This document shows, piece after piece, positions 16,700 to 24,531 of a stretch of DNA of 64,000 nucleotides. The notes under the pieces are model-generated. The model saw nothing but the letters and a program-made list of their open reading frames with translations, made no database searches and was not told where the DNA came from. Source of the stretch: Brachybacterium fresconis (GTDB lineage: Bacteria; Actinomycetota; Actinomycetes; Actinomycetales; Dermabacteraceae); the NCBI RefSeq assembly GCF_017876515.1, contig NZ_JAGIOC010000001.1, positions 868,001 to 932,000 on the forward strand, read 5' to 3'. The position numbers and the translations under genes are program-made. Numbering within the stretch: position 1 is the stretch's first letter; every line of letters starts with the position of its first letter.

Positions 16700-17539
16700 C
16701 TAGCGTTTCCGCTGGCAGACAGGGCAGAAGAAACTCGATCGGTTCATGAACTTCTCCCGCACGATCGACGTCCCGCAGCGCATGCAAGGCTGGCCAGCAA
16801 GACCGTAGGCATTCAGGCTGCGGGCAAAATAGCCGCTGCTGCCGGCCACGTCGACATAGAGGGAGTCGAACGATGTACCGCCCTGGGCAAGAGCAGCGGC
16901 CATGACCTCCCGCGCCGCATCGACCAGCGCTGAGATCCTTGGCTTGCTCAACGACGAGGCTGCCGTCTCCCCCTGCTCCTTGGCAGCCCACAGTGCCTCG
17001 TCGGCGTAGATGTTCCCGATGCCGGACACCACCGTCTGGTCCAGCAACACGCGCTTGATCCCGGTGCTCCTGGCCTTGATCCGCGCGACCGCCGCCGGCT
17101 GGTCGAACTGCGGGTCGAAGGGATCCCTCGCGATGTGGGCGATCAGCGAGGGCAGCACCGCTCCGCCCTCGTCGTACAGCAGATGGCCGAACGTGCGCTG
17201 GTCGTCGAACCGCAGATCGTGGCCTCCGTCGGTGAAGGTGAAGCGCGCCCGCTCGTGCGCGGCGACTGCGGCATCAGGGGACGAAATGAGCATCTGCCCG
17301 CTCATCCCCAGATGCATCAGCAACGCATCTGCACCGTCCAGGATCAGCCACAGGTACTTGCCGCGGCGCGCAGTCCCCGTGATCGTCGCACCGACCATCC
17401 GTGCTGCGAGATCCGCCGGACCGCCCACATGACGTCGCGCCGCACGCGGATGCAGAACAGTCGCCGAGGCGATCGTCCGGCCACGGACATGATCGTCGAT
17501 CCCCCGACGCACGACCTCGACCTCAGGCAATTCAGGCAC
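16700..17539 (-). CDS. mutM: Second, complete formamidopyrimidine-DNA glycosylase (island-borne)
   Basis: A full-length Fpg/MutM of 279 residues that excises 8-oxoguanine and formamidopyrimidines and nicks the abasic site. It has the catalytic N-terminus [12 protein letters not shown] (Pro after the initiator, then Glu), the conserved Lys in [16 protein letters not shown], the helix-two-turn-helix motif [12 protein letters not shown], and a complete zinc finger CMRCG...FCPVCQ. GTG 17539 puts Pro at position 2 and has GAGG 8 nt upstream; a GTG 9 bp earlier would add residues incompatible with catalysis. It clearly differs from the broken host copy (for example no ~35-residue insertion mid-protein), so it came from another lineage and probably restores MutM activity. 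Confidence 0.93.
   Translation of the reverse strand: MPELPEVEVVRRGIDDHVRGRTIASATVLHPRAARRHVGGPADLAARMVGATITGTARRGKYLWLILDGADALLMHLGMSGQMLISSPDAAVAAHERARFTFTDGGHDLRFDDQRTFGHLLYDEGGAVLPSLIAHIARDPFDPQFDQPAAVARIKARSTGIKRVLLDQTVVSGIGNIYADEALWAAKEQGETAASSLSKPRISALVDAAREVMAAALAQGGTSFDSLYVDVAGSSGYFARSLNAYGLAGQPCMRCGTSIVREKFMNRSSFFCPVCQRKR
16829..16834 (-). other. Recoded target core inside mutM2
   Basis: In mutM2 the Gly-Tyr codons at the position where the host mutM is cut read GGCTAT instead of the GGCTAC found at both junctions. The amino acids are unchanged. If GGCTAC is the recombination core, the replacement gene would be a poorer target. Confidence 0.4.
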
Positions 17540-17741
17540 AGGCCACACCTCGCAGACTCCGCGACCCGACTTTGTGTCGGTGCGCTACTAAATGGGCTGG
17601 ACCGTTGAGCTGCTTGTCCAGAGCCCTTCGTGCCAGGTCAGACCGCAATATCGCTTGTCGACGCATGGCCGATGCCCGGCACAGACAATCGCGACCTTCG
17701 TGTGCACGGCTTCCTTCGACTCGCTCTACGTCAATGTCGAG
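17540..17741. other. High end of the mutM island
   Basis: No gene is seen between mutM2 and the junction. A hairpin at about 17594-17626 (GGGCTCTGGAC paired with GTCCAGCCC on the minus strand, then ATTTA) could stop transcripts entering from the truncated host mutM. The last 28 bp (17714-17741) resemble mutM codons S-F-D-S-L-Y-V-N-V-E but in inverted orientation. Confidence 0.5.
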
Positions 17742-17784
17742 GTAGCCGCTGCGCCCCTCGACGTTGACGTACAGCGCATCGAAG
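17714..17784. repeat. 28-bp inverted repeat across the high-end junction
   Basis: The arm 17714-17741 (island) and the arm 17757-17784 (host mutM) are inverted copies with 24 of 28 matches, separated by a 15-bp spacer that contains the GTAGCC core. In coding terms the island arm reads SFDSLYVNVE and the host arm SFDALYVNVE; three of the four differences are silent. This is either a recombinase recognition dyad or a captured mutM fragment. Confidence 0.7.
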
Positions 17785-18575
17785 CTGGTGCCGCCGACGG
17801 CCAGCGCCCGCTCCATCACCGCGCCGGCCGCACGCAGGATCGCCAGCGCCCTGCGCTGGGTCAGCGCCGCGCCGGGGGTGTCGTAGCGGGTACGGGCCTC
17901 CCACAGCGCCTCGTCGGCGTAGATGTTGCCGATGCCGCTGACCAGGTCCTGGGCCAGCAGCAGCGACTTCACGCCGGCGCGCCGGGAGCGGATCGTGCGG
18001 GCGATCGCGGGCAGGTCCGCCGCGGGGTCGAGCAGGTCACGGGCGATGCGCGCGGCGTCGGTCGGCAGCATCGCGTCCGGGCTGCCGAGCCCGGCGAGGG
18101 AGCCGTCGGCGGCGGGTTCGAGGGGGCTGGACCAGATCCCGCCGAAGATCCGCTGGTCGATCAGGTCGATCGCGGTGCCGTCGTCGAGGTGGAGGCTCAG
18201 GCGGCGGTGGCGCAGCGGATCCGAGGCGGGTCCCTCGGACGGGGCGAGCTCGGATGGGGCGGCAGCCTCGGAGCGCCCAGGGGTGAGCGGCCCGGCGTCG
18301 CGCACGCGCAGCTGCCCGCTCATGCCCAGGTGCGCCATCAGCGCCTCGCCGGTGTCCTCGCCGGTCTCGTCGGCCAGGCGCCACCACAGGAACTTCCCGC
18401 GGCGCACGACGGCGGTCATCCGGGTGCCGGCCAGGGCACCGCGCAGACGGTCCGCTCCGCCGCTCTGACGGCGCAGGATCCGGGGGTCGAGCACCTCGAC
18501 CGATTCGATCAGGCGGCCGACGGTGCGGGGTTCCAGGCCTCGACGGACGACCTCGACCTCGGGCAGCTCGGGCAC
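17742..18575 (-). pseudogene. mutM: mutM 5' fragment (Fpg without zinc finger)
   Basis: This is the host Fpg gene up to codons for GTSFDALYVNVEGRSGY, starting with GTG at 18575 ([12 protein letters not shown] follows). The catalytic Pro/Glu, MAHLGMSGQ and [14 protein letters not shown] motifs are intact, with a ~35-residue Ser/Pro/Ala-rich insertion mid-protein. After GRSGY the frame enters island DNA and runs on to 17532 as a meaningless tail, so the zinc finger needed for DNA binding is lost. It begins 4 bp after the rnc stop, so its transcription is likely still driven with rnc. Residual activity is unlikely but untested. Confidence 0.9.
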
Positions 18576-18579
18576 GGCC

Positions 18580-19332
18580 TCAGCCCCGCGGGATCAGAGA
18601 TTCGCCGCGCTCGGCCAGGACGGTGCGCACGGCGGTCTGGGCGGCGGCGAGCTCGGCGTCCTTCTTGGAGGCCCCCTCGCCGTGCGCGCTCACGACGCCC
18701 TCGACGCTGACGGAGGCGGTGAAGACCTTGGCGTGCTCGAGGCCGTCCTCGGTGAGGCGGTAGGTGGGGCTCGTGCCCGCGGCGGCGGCGATCTCCTGCA
18801 GGCGGGACTTGAAGTCGTAGCTGGTCTCGAGGAACTCGTCGGAATCCAGCAGCGGGGCCATGAGGTCGAGCACGAAGCGGCGGGAGACGCTCTGGCCGAG
18901 GGCGAGGTGGACGGCGCCGATCACGGCCTCGGTGGTGTCGGCGAGGATGGAGGACTTCGCCCGGCCGCCGGTGAGGTCCTCCCCGCGGCCCAGCTTCACG
19001 TACGCGCCGAGGTCGAGCTTCGAGGCGATCACGGCGAGGGCCCGGGTGCTCACGGTCGCGGCACGCCGGCGGGCCAGATCACCCTCGGGCAGCGTGGGAT
19101 GGGAGGCGTACAGCTGCTCGGTGACCGCCAGCTGCAGCACCGCGTCGCCGAGGAACTCCAGGCGCTCGTTGTGCGGGAGGCCGTCGTGCTCGTAGGAGTA
19201 CGAACGGTGGGTCAGAGAGAGGTCGAGCAGACCTGATTCGCGCAGGTCCGCCGCCTGTGCGCCGTCCAGGGGCAGGCCCTCGAGCAGCTGCGCCGGATCG
19301 GCGGCCTCGGTGGCGCGGCGCCTGCGCGCCAT
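18580..19332 (-). CDS. rnc: Ribonuclease III
   Basis: RNase III (250 residues) cleaves double-stranded RNA, including rRNA precursors. The catalytic signature NERLEFLGDAVLQL is present with the second acidic site in DTTEAVIGAVHL, and a C-terminal double-stranded RNA-binding domain ends in GEGASKKDAELAAAQTAVRTVL. The ATG at 19332 overlaps the stop of the DUF177 gene (TGATG); longer in-frame extensions are Arg/Pro-rich noise. mutM follows 4 bp later, the usual actinobacterial order. Confidence 0.95.
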   Translation of the reverse strand: MARRRRATEAADPAQLLEGLPLDGAQAADLRESGLLDLSLTHRSYSYEHDGLPHNERLEFLGDAVLQLAVTEQLYASHPTLPEGDLARRRAATVSTRALAVIASKLDLGAYVKLGRGEDLTGGRAKSSILADTTEAVIGAVHLALGQSVSRRFVLDLMAPLLDSDEFLETSYDFKSRLQEIAAAAGTSPTYRLTEDGLEHAKVFTASVSVEGVVSAHGEGASKKDAELAAAQTAVRTVLAERGESLIPRG

Positions 19333-19958
19333 CAGCGGTCCTGGCCCTGGGGCCCGGAGTCCTCGCCGTCGGAGTCCTCGGAGTCGGCGGGGTCCTCGGC
19401 GTCGGCGGAGTCCTCGAACATGCCCTGCAGCGCGGCGAAGCGATCGTCGATGACGTCGTGGTGGTGCGTGGGGTCGTCCTCCATGCGGAAGCCGCACTGG
19501 GCGCACAGCCCCGGGCAGTCCTCACGGCACAGCGGTCGGTCGTCGGCCTCCTCGGCGAGCGCGTCGCGGACCAGGGAGCCCAGCTCGACGGCATCGCCGC
19601 TGAGCATCGTGGTGTCCTCGCGCTCGTCGGCCTTGACCTTCTCGGGGTACATGAACAGCTCGTCGAGGCGTGCGGTGACGTCCTGCTCGACCGGGTCGAG
19701 GCAGCGGGAGCATTCGCCGTCCAGGTGGGCGCTGACGGTGCCGTGGACGAAGACGCCCTCGACGACGGACTCGAGCTCCACCTCGACCTCGAGCGGCTGC
19801 CCCTCGGGCGCCTGCATCGCGGCGCCGCCCACCTCGCGGGCGGGAGCAGGGACGGTGCTGGTCAGATGTCGGTGCGTGCCGGTGCGGCCGATGAGGTCGA
19901 CGGCGTCGACGCGCAGGGCCGTATCGAGCGGGGAGACGGGCGGGGTGTCGGCAGACAT
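19332..19958 (-). CDS. DUF177 (YceD-like) protein
   Basis: A 208-residue member of the DUF177/YceD family, which has been linked to 23S rRNA or large-subunit biogenesis. The metal-ligand-like cysteines CSRC and CREDCPGLCAQCG are typical. The acidic tail (EDSADAEDPADSEDS) is longer than usual. In many bacteria rpmF (L32) follows directly, but here rnc follows with a one-base overlap and no rpmF is seen. It lies 4 bp after coaD. Confidence 0.88.
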   Translation of the reverse strand: MSADTPPVSPLDTALRVDAVDLIGRTGTHRHLTSTVPAPAREVGGAAMQAPEGQPLEVEVELESVVEGVFVHGTVSAHLDGECSRCLDPVEQDVTARLDELFMYPEKVKADEREDTTMLSGDAVELGSLVRDALAEEADDRPLCREDCPGLCAQCGFRMEDDPTHHHDVIDDRFAALQGMFEDSADAEDPADSEDSDGEDSGPQGQDR

Positions 19959-19962
19959 GCCC

Positions 19963-20454
19963 TCAGGATACCGGCGGGACGGCGCGCAGTGCGTCCAGGG
20001 AGGGGACCGGCAGCATGTCGGAGACGTCACCGCCGAGGGCGTGCACCTCACGCACCAGCGACGAGGAGATGTGGGCGTAGGCGGAGTCGGTCAGGAGGAA
20101 GACCGTCTCGAGCCCGGCGAGGTGATGGTTCATCCGCGACATCGGCTCCTCGTAGGCGAGGTCGAGCTGCGAGCGCAGACCGCGCACGACGGCTCCGGCG
20201 CCCACCTCGCGGCAGAAGTCGACCAGCAGGCCCTTGGGCAGGGTGCGCACTTCGACGTCCTCGGCGAGTCCCTCGGTGACGACGGCGGCGCGGATCGCGG
20301 CCATGCGGGTCTCGAGATCCAGCATCGACCGCTTGGAGGGATTGTGGGACACAGCGATGATCACGTGGTGGCCCAGGGCGACGGCCCGACGGGTGAGGTC
20401 GAGGTGGCCCAGGGTGAAGGGGTCGAACGAGCCGGGCAGGACGACGGTGGTCAT
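19963..20454 (-). CDS. coaD: Phosphopantetheine adenylyltransferase
   Basis: CoaD (163 residues) transfers AMP from ATP to 4'-phosphopantetheine, the penultimate step of coenzyme A synthesis. The nucleotidyltransferase motif GSFDPFTLGHLD and the later ISSSLVREV are clear, and the length is typical. It is the first gene of the coaD-DUF177-rnc-mutM cluster. Confidence 0.96.
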   Translation of the reverse strand: MTTVVLPGSFDPFTLGHLDLTRRAVALGHHVIIAVSHNPSKRSMLDLETRMAAIRAAVVTEGLAEDVEVRTLPKGLLVDFCREVGAGAVVRGLRSQLDLAYEEPMSRMNHHLAGLETVFLLTDSAYAHISSSLVREVHALGGDVSDMLPVPSLDALRAVPPVS

Positions 20455-20485
20455 GGCGCCACTGTAGCCGGGCCGGATCGGGCCT

Positions 20486-20525
20486 GGTCAGGTCAGGTCA
20501 GGTCACGTCCGGTCAGGTCAGGTCA
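20486..20525. repeat. GGTCA pentamer tandem repeat
   Basis: Four GGTCA units (20486-20505), a degenerate CGTCC, then three more GGTCA units (20511-20525). The array lies just upstream of coaD and its last unit overlaps the stop of the DUF3224 gene. Five-base periodicity makes it prone to slippage. Confidence 0.85.
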
Positions 20526-20903
20526 GGCGAGCGAGATCCCGACCCGGTGCACGCCGTCGTCGTCGATGCCCTCGATGGTGAGGGTGCCGCGGATCCCCGC
20601 GAGAGCTCCGGTGCCGGAGCCGGGCACCAGGACGTACTCCAGGGCCGGCTCCCCGCCCGCCATCGTGCCGAGCTGCTGGAGGGCGACGGTCCCGGTGCGG
20701 CCCTGGAAGGCGCCCTCGAAGATCTCGCTCGCGATGTACCCGGCATCGCCGGTGGCGGGATCGCCCGCCGTGAGCATGGTGCCGCGGCTGGTCCCCTCCA
20801 GCGCGCCGGTCCAGGTCTTGGTCAGCTCGAAGCGGCCGGCCGCCCCGGGCAGGTCCTCGCCGGGGCGGAGGTCGACGGTGAAGGCGGCGGTGATCGCGGT
20901 CAT
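20523..20903 (-). CDS. DUF3224 family protein
   Basis: A 126-residue protein resembling the DUF3224 family, small beta-barrel proteins of unknown function (segments TKTWTGALEGTSRGTMLTAG, GTVALQQLG, LVPGSGTGALAGIRGTL). Its start overlaps the stop of the AraC-type gene (ATGA), so the two are translationally coupled. The 3' end merges with the GGTCA repeat. Confidence 0.75.
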   Translation of the reverse strand: MTAITAAFTVDLRPGEDLPGAAGRFELTKTWTGALEGTSRGTMLTAGDPATGDAGYIASEIFEGAFQGRTGTVALQQLGTMAGGEPALEYVLVPGSGTGALAGIRGTLTIEGIDDDGVHRVGISLA

Positions 20904-21784
20904 GGGGGCAGTATCCCAGCTGCGCGGTCGCCGCGGGAACCGCCGTACGAGGACGGGGTCCGTCCCGTCACGGTGCGGAAGTCGCGGATGAAGTGGGACT
21001 GGTCGAACCACCCGAGACCCTGGGCGAGATCCGCGAGAGAGCGCGGGTCGCCGCGGTCGATCGCGGCGACGGCGTCCATCACCCGCGCGCGCAGCAGCAT
21101 GCGTTTGGGACCGACGCCGACGTAGCGGTGGAACTGCCGCTGCAGGGAGCGGATGGAGCGGCCCGAGCGCCGCTCGAGCACGGCGGTGCCGGTGACCTCC
21201 GGGTCCTCCAGCACGGCGAGGACCTCCCGGAAGGCGGCAGCACCGGGATCCTCGCGGGGTTCGCGCGCCAGCAGCCAGGCGTCGAGAGCGGGTGCCGCGC
21301 CGGTGGCCGTACTGGGGAGGTCCGGCGGCGGGAGGTCGGCGCCGAACCATTCGGCCGCCGGCACCGTGCGGTCGCGGAGCGCGGCGAGGTCGGCGCGGGT
21401 GAAGGCGGTGGTGCCCCCGAGACGGAAGCGCACCCCGACGACGCCGCCCGCCTCATGCTGGGTGACATCGAACCTGCCCTGGGTGACGGGCCCCGTGATC
21501 CAGGTTCCGGCACCGTCGGTGCCCTCTCGCCGAACCCCTCCCCATTCGCGGGTGAGGTGGGTCGAGGGCTCGTCGAGCGTGGTCACGCGGTGCATCCGGC
21601 CGGGACCGAGGTCCCAGGTCACCGACCAGTAGCGATCGATCCAGCAGCGCAGACGGCGGTCGGGGACGGCGTGGTCGTAGCGGGCATGCCGTAGGAACTC
21701 CTCGGGCCGCAGCACGTGCCCGTACAGGTGCCCGGGCTCGACGGCGGGAGCTGTCGCGTTCGTCCAATCTCCAGACGGGTCCAT
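20900..21784 (-). CDS. AraC-family transcriptional regulator
   Basis: A 294-residue regulator. The N-terminal ~150 residues form a sensory domain (CWIDRYWSVTWDL, GVVGVRFRLGG). The C-terminal ~100 residues form the double helix-turn-helix of AraC/XylS proteins (RSIRSLQRQFHRYVGVGPKR, GWFDQSHFIRDFRTVTGRTP). It overlaps the downstream DUF3224 gene by four bases and diverges from the VOC gene 18 bp away, so it may control one or both. The ligand is unknown. Confidence 0.88.
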   Translation of the reverse strand: MDPSGDWTNATAPAVEPGHLYGHVLRPEEFLRHARYDHAVPDRRLRCWIDRYWSVTWDLGPGRMHRVTTLDEPSTHLTREWGGVRREGTDGAGTWITGPVTQGRFDVTQHEAGGVVGVRFRLGGTTAFTRADLAALRDRTVPAAEWFGADLPPPDLPSTATGAAPALDAWLLAREPREDPGAAAFREVLAVLEDPEVTGTAVLERRSGRSIRSLQRQFHRYVGVGPKRMLLRARVMDAVAAIDRGDPRSLADLAQGLGWFDQSHFIRDFRTVTGRTPSSYGGSRGDRAAGILPP

Positions 21785-21802
21785 GCCAGGAGTATGGCGG
21801 GC

Positions 21803-22201
21803 ATGACACAGACCGCCGCCTCCACGACAGAGACCGTCCCCGTCGCCCGCCTCGCCATGATCACCCTGGACGCGTCCGAGACCGAGCCGATCGCCCGGTT
21901 CTGGTCGGCCGTGCTGGGCTGGCCGATCCTCGCCCTCACGCCCGAGTACGCGATGCTGCAGGGGCCCTCGCATGCCCTCGGCATCGGGATGATCCCGGAT
22001 CATCAGCGCCCCGCCTGGCCGGACGACGGTCGCAAGCAGTTCCACTTCGACCTGGCCGTGGACGACCTGGAGGACGCGGCCGCACGCTGCGTGGAGCTCG
22101 GGGCCGAGCGGGTCGACCCCCAGCCCGGGGAGACCTGGATCGTGCTGCGCGATCCGGCCGGGCACGCCTTCTGCCTCACCGACGCCGCCGCCTGGGGCTG
22201 A
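21803..22201 (+). CDS. VOC-fold (glyoxalase-like) protein
   Basis: A 132-residue single-domain vicinal-oxygen-chelate protein (Glyoxalase_6 type) with two beta-alpha-beta-beta-beta modules: ETEPIARFWSAVLGWP in the first and QFHFDLAVDDLEDAAARCVELGA in the second, ending DPAGHAFCL. An ATG 9 bp upstream is an alternative start. Its substrate cannot be predicted. It converges on the GNAT gene. Confidence 0.8.
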   Translation: MTQTAASTTETVPVARLAMITLDASETEPIARFWSAVLGWPILALTPEYAMLQGPSHALGIGMIPDHQRPAWPDDGRKQFHFDLAVDDLEDAAARCVELGAERVDPQPGETWIVLRDPAGHAFCLTDAAAWG

Positions 22202-22212
22202 GGGTCAGCCCC
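22194..22212. terminator. Bidirectional hairpin over two opposing stop codons
   Basis: GGGGCTGA-GGG-TCAGCCCC is a perfect 8-bp stem that contains both the VOC stop (TGA) and, on the other strand, the GNAT stop. There is no T-run, but the position suggests a shared terminator. Confidence 0.55.
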
Positions 22213-22777
22213 GGCCGGCCCGGTGCTCGCGGGCCAGCAGCGCCCAGGTCATCCCGTCCAGCCAGCGCCCGCTGCGGTGCAGGGACTCCTCGAGGAAGAC
22301 GCCCTCGAGCCGCATGCCGATCTTCTCCATGACCCGCCGGGAGGCGACGTTGTCGGCGAAGCATTCCGCCACCACGCGGCGCACGTCGAGGCCGTCGACC
22401 GCGGTGTCCAGCAGGGCGGCGGCGAACTCGGTGCCCAGGCCCCGGCCCTGGATCGACGGATCGAGCACCCAGCCCAGCTCCGCCTGCCGGCCGCGGGCCT
22501 GCTCGGCCATGTCGGCCTGGGACCAGGCATCCTGCCGCTGGACCTTCCCGGCGGCGACGATCCGGCCCTCGAACTCTCCGACGACGCAGTCCCCGAGCCC
22601 TCGATCCCACCACTGCTGGTGGTCCGCGAGGGTGTCGCTGAGGGTGGTGGTCCACTCCTGGACCTCCGGCAGGCGGTACCAGGGCCAGACCGCTGCGGCG
22701 TCCTCGGCCCGCCCGAGGCGCAGCTGCAGGCGCTCGGTGCGGACGGGCCAGGCGAGATCGGTGAGCGCGATGGTCAT
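22205..22777 (-). CDS. GNAT family N-acetyltransferase (RimJ/RimL-like)
   Basis: A 190-residue acetyltransferase. It starts with ERLQLRLGRAEDA, has the acetyl-CoA pyrophosphate loop in DPSIQGRGLGTEFAAALL, and a typical ending DNVASRRVMEKIGMRLEGVF. Such enzymes acetylate amino groups of proteins or small molecules; the substrate is unknown. It lies 18 bp downstream of the SDR gene. Confidence 0.85.
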   Translation of the reverse strand: MTIALTDLAWPVRTERLQLRLGRAEDAAAVWPWYRLPEVQEWTTTLSDTLADHQQWWDRGLGDCVVGEFEGRIVAAGKVQRQDAWSQADMAEQARGRQAELGWVLDPSIQGRGLGTEFAAALLDTAVDGLDVRRVVAECFADNVASRRVMEKIGMRLEGVFLEESLHRSGRWLDGMTWALLAREHRAGRG

Positions 22778-22795
22778 CGGCTCATCCTAGAGTTC

Positions 22796-23560
22796 TCAGA
22801 GGCTGGGGAGATCGCTCCCGTTCAGCGCCGCGACCACCTGGGGATAGTCACCGCGGGCCTCGGCATGGCGGAGGAACCCCACCTGCTGGACCTGGATCTC
22901 CGCGGCCTCCGGTCTGTTCTCCAGGATCTCCATCACCTCGTCGACGAACTCCGCCAGCGGCATCGCCGCCGCGCTGGTGGCCTGACCGGGCATGAGGTCC
23001 GTGCGCACCGCCGGGGGGACGAGCTCGAGGACCTCGACCCCCGTGCCGGCGAGCTGCAGGCGCAGGGACTCCGAGAGCAGGTGGATCGCGGCCTTGGTGG
23101 CGTTGTAGGTCGGGGTGGCGCGCAGCGGGACGAACGCGAGACCCGAGGAGACGGTCATGATCGTCGCCGACTCCTGGGCGAGCATGTGCTCGACGAAGGC
23201 CGCGATCAGCCGGATCGGGCCCAGCAGGTTGGTGGTCACGGTCGTCTCGGCGGTGGAGAGGAAGCCGGCGGGGTCCGTCCAGTCCTCGGCGCGCATGATG
23301 CCGGCCATCGTGATGAGCACGTCGAGGTCCGGGTGCTCGGCGAGCACGATGCGGGACGCGGTGTCGATGCTGTCCGGATCGGCGGTGTCCAGACGGACGG
23401 TGGCGATCCCGGGGTGCTCCGCGGCGACGCGTTCGAGCAGCTCGGTGCGGCGCCCGCCGACGATGATCCGGTTGCCCTCGTGGTGCAGGGCCAGGGCGAG
23501 GGCGAGACCGATACCGCTGGTGGCGCCGGGGATGAAGATGGTGTGTCCGGTGATGTTCAT
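22796..23560 (-). CDS. Short-chain dehydrogenase/reductase (DltE-like)
   Basis: A 254-residue Rossmann-fold oxidoreductase. The cofactor loop GATSGIGLALALA, the GGRRTE segment after beta-2 (suggesting NADP), the Ser in VSSGLAF and the catalytic YxxxK in YNATKAA are present. The substrate is unknown. It diverges from an XRE-type regulator gene 102 bp away, which probably controls it. Confidence 0.88.
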   Translation of the reverse strand: MNITGHTIFIPGATSGIGLALALALHHEGNRIIVGGRRTELLERVAAEHPGIATVRLDTADPDSIDTASRIVLAEHPDLDVLITMAGIMRAEDWTDPAGFLSTAETTVTTNLLGPIRLIAAFVEHMLAQESATIMTVSSGLAFVPLRATPTYNATKAAIHLLSESLRLQLAGTGVEVLELVPPAVRTDLMPGQATSAAAMPLAEFVDEVMEILENRPEAAEIQVQQVGFLRHAEARGDYPQVVAALNGSDLPSL

Positions 23561-23661
23561 GCCCTCGAGCCTGTCCCCCGTCCCGCAGGCGCACCAGAGT
23601 CCGGACATCGGGGGATCGCCGGTCCCTGGCTCCGACGGCGTGCAGGCTCGATACTTCTGGG

Positions 23662-24531
23662 ATGGACAGGGACGCGCTCGCAGACTTCCTCGTGCGGCAT
23701 CGTGCCGCGCTGGCCCCGGCCGACGTCGGTCTCGGCCCCGGGGCGCGGCGCCGCACCCCGGGGCTGCGCCGCGAGGAGGTCGCGCAGCTCGCGACCATGT
23801 CCACCGACTACTACACGCGGCTCGAGCAGCGGCGCGGGCCCCAGCCGAGCACGCAGATGCTCGCCGCGATCGCGCGGGCGCTGCGGATGACTCCCGACGA
23901 GCGCGACTACCTGTTCCGGGTGGCCGGGCACAGCGCCCCCGAGCGCTTCGCCGTCGAGGGGTACGTGGCGCCCGCCCTGATGCGCGTGCTGGATCGTCTG
24001 CACGACACTCCGGCCATGATCCTGTCCCCCCTCGAGGAGCCGCTGGTCCAGAACGACCCGGCGCGCGCGCTGTTCGGGGACGCCGACCTCCTCAGCGGGT
24101 GGGAGCGCAGCGCGATCTACAGCTGGTTCCAGGATCCCGAGCAGGCGCGCACCGTGTATCCGCTCGAGGCGCACGCGCATCACAGCCGTGCCCGGGTGGC
24201 GTCGCTGCGCGCCGCCTACGGGTCGATGGGACCGCAGTCCCGGGCCGCCGAGCTCGCCGAGCTCCTGCATGCGCGCAACGCCGAGTTCGCGCAGCTGTGG
24301 GACTCCCAGGTCGTGGCGCGCCGCTTCGAGGACCACAAGGTGGTGCTGCATCCGCAGGTCGGCCGGATCGAGGTGGACTGCCAGGCGCTGCTGACCGAGG
24401 ACGCCTCGCAGGTGCTGCTGGTGCTGACCGCTCCCCCGCACAGCGAGGACGCCGGCAAGCTCGACCTGCTGGCGACTCTCGGCACTCAGTCCGTCGCCGG
24501 CCCGCCGAACTGGAGGACGGTCTCGCCGTAG
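23662..24531 (+). CDS. XRE-family regulator with MmyB-like domain
   Basis: A 289-residue regulator. The N-terminal helix-turn-helix (TPGLRREEVAQLATMSTDYYTRLEQ) is of the XRE type often found divergent from SDR genes in actinobacteria. The remainder resembles the MmyB ligand-binding domain, a PAS-like fold (LVQNDPARALFGD, LEDHKVVLHPQ-like segment). Its 3' end overlaps the convergent rsmD gene by 46 bp. Confidence 0.85.
   Translation: MDRDALADFLVRHRAALAPADVGLGPGARRRTPGLRREEVAQLATMSTDYYTRLEQRRGPQPSTQMLAAIARALRMTPDERDYLFRVAGHSAPERFAVEGYVAPALMRVLDRLHDTPAMILSPLEEPLVQNDPARALFGDADLLSGWERSAIYSWFQDPEQARTVYPLEAHAHHSRARVASLRAAYGSMGPQSRAAELAELLHARNAEFAQLWDSQVVARRFEDHKVVLHPQVGRIEVDCQALLTEDASQVLLVLTAPPHSEDAGKLDLLATLGTQSVAGPPNWRTVSP

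Larger units (their letters stand above)
11384..17741. mobile_element. Mercury-resistance island inserted in mutM, carrying its own mutM
   Basis: A 6358-bp segment separates the two halves of the host mutM gene. Both junctions carry GTAGCC in direct orientation (11384-11389 and 17742-17747; the reverse complement GGCTAC codes Gly-Tyr). Going from the high to the low end, the segment contains a complete second mutM, merR, the divergent merA-merB-MerF-like-TlpA-like-CcdA-like operon, and a frameshifted small gene. No integrase, transposase or relaxase is visible, so it is a non-autonomous or decayed element, or mobilised in trans. Insertion into a coding gene with a replacement copy supports acquisition by horizontal transfer. 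The exact ends are uncertain by a few bases because the flanks code the same residues. Confidence 0.8.

Noticed and set aside
16380-16991. A 203-codon minus-strand frame overlapping mutM2
   Set aside because: It lies out of frame within mutM2, which has clear catalytic and zinc-finger motifs; the frame has no recognisable features.
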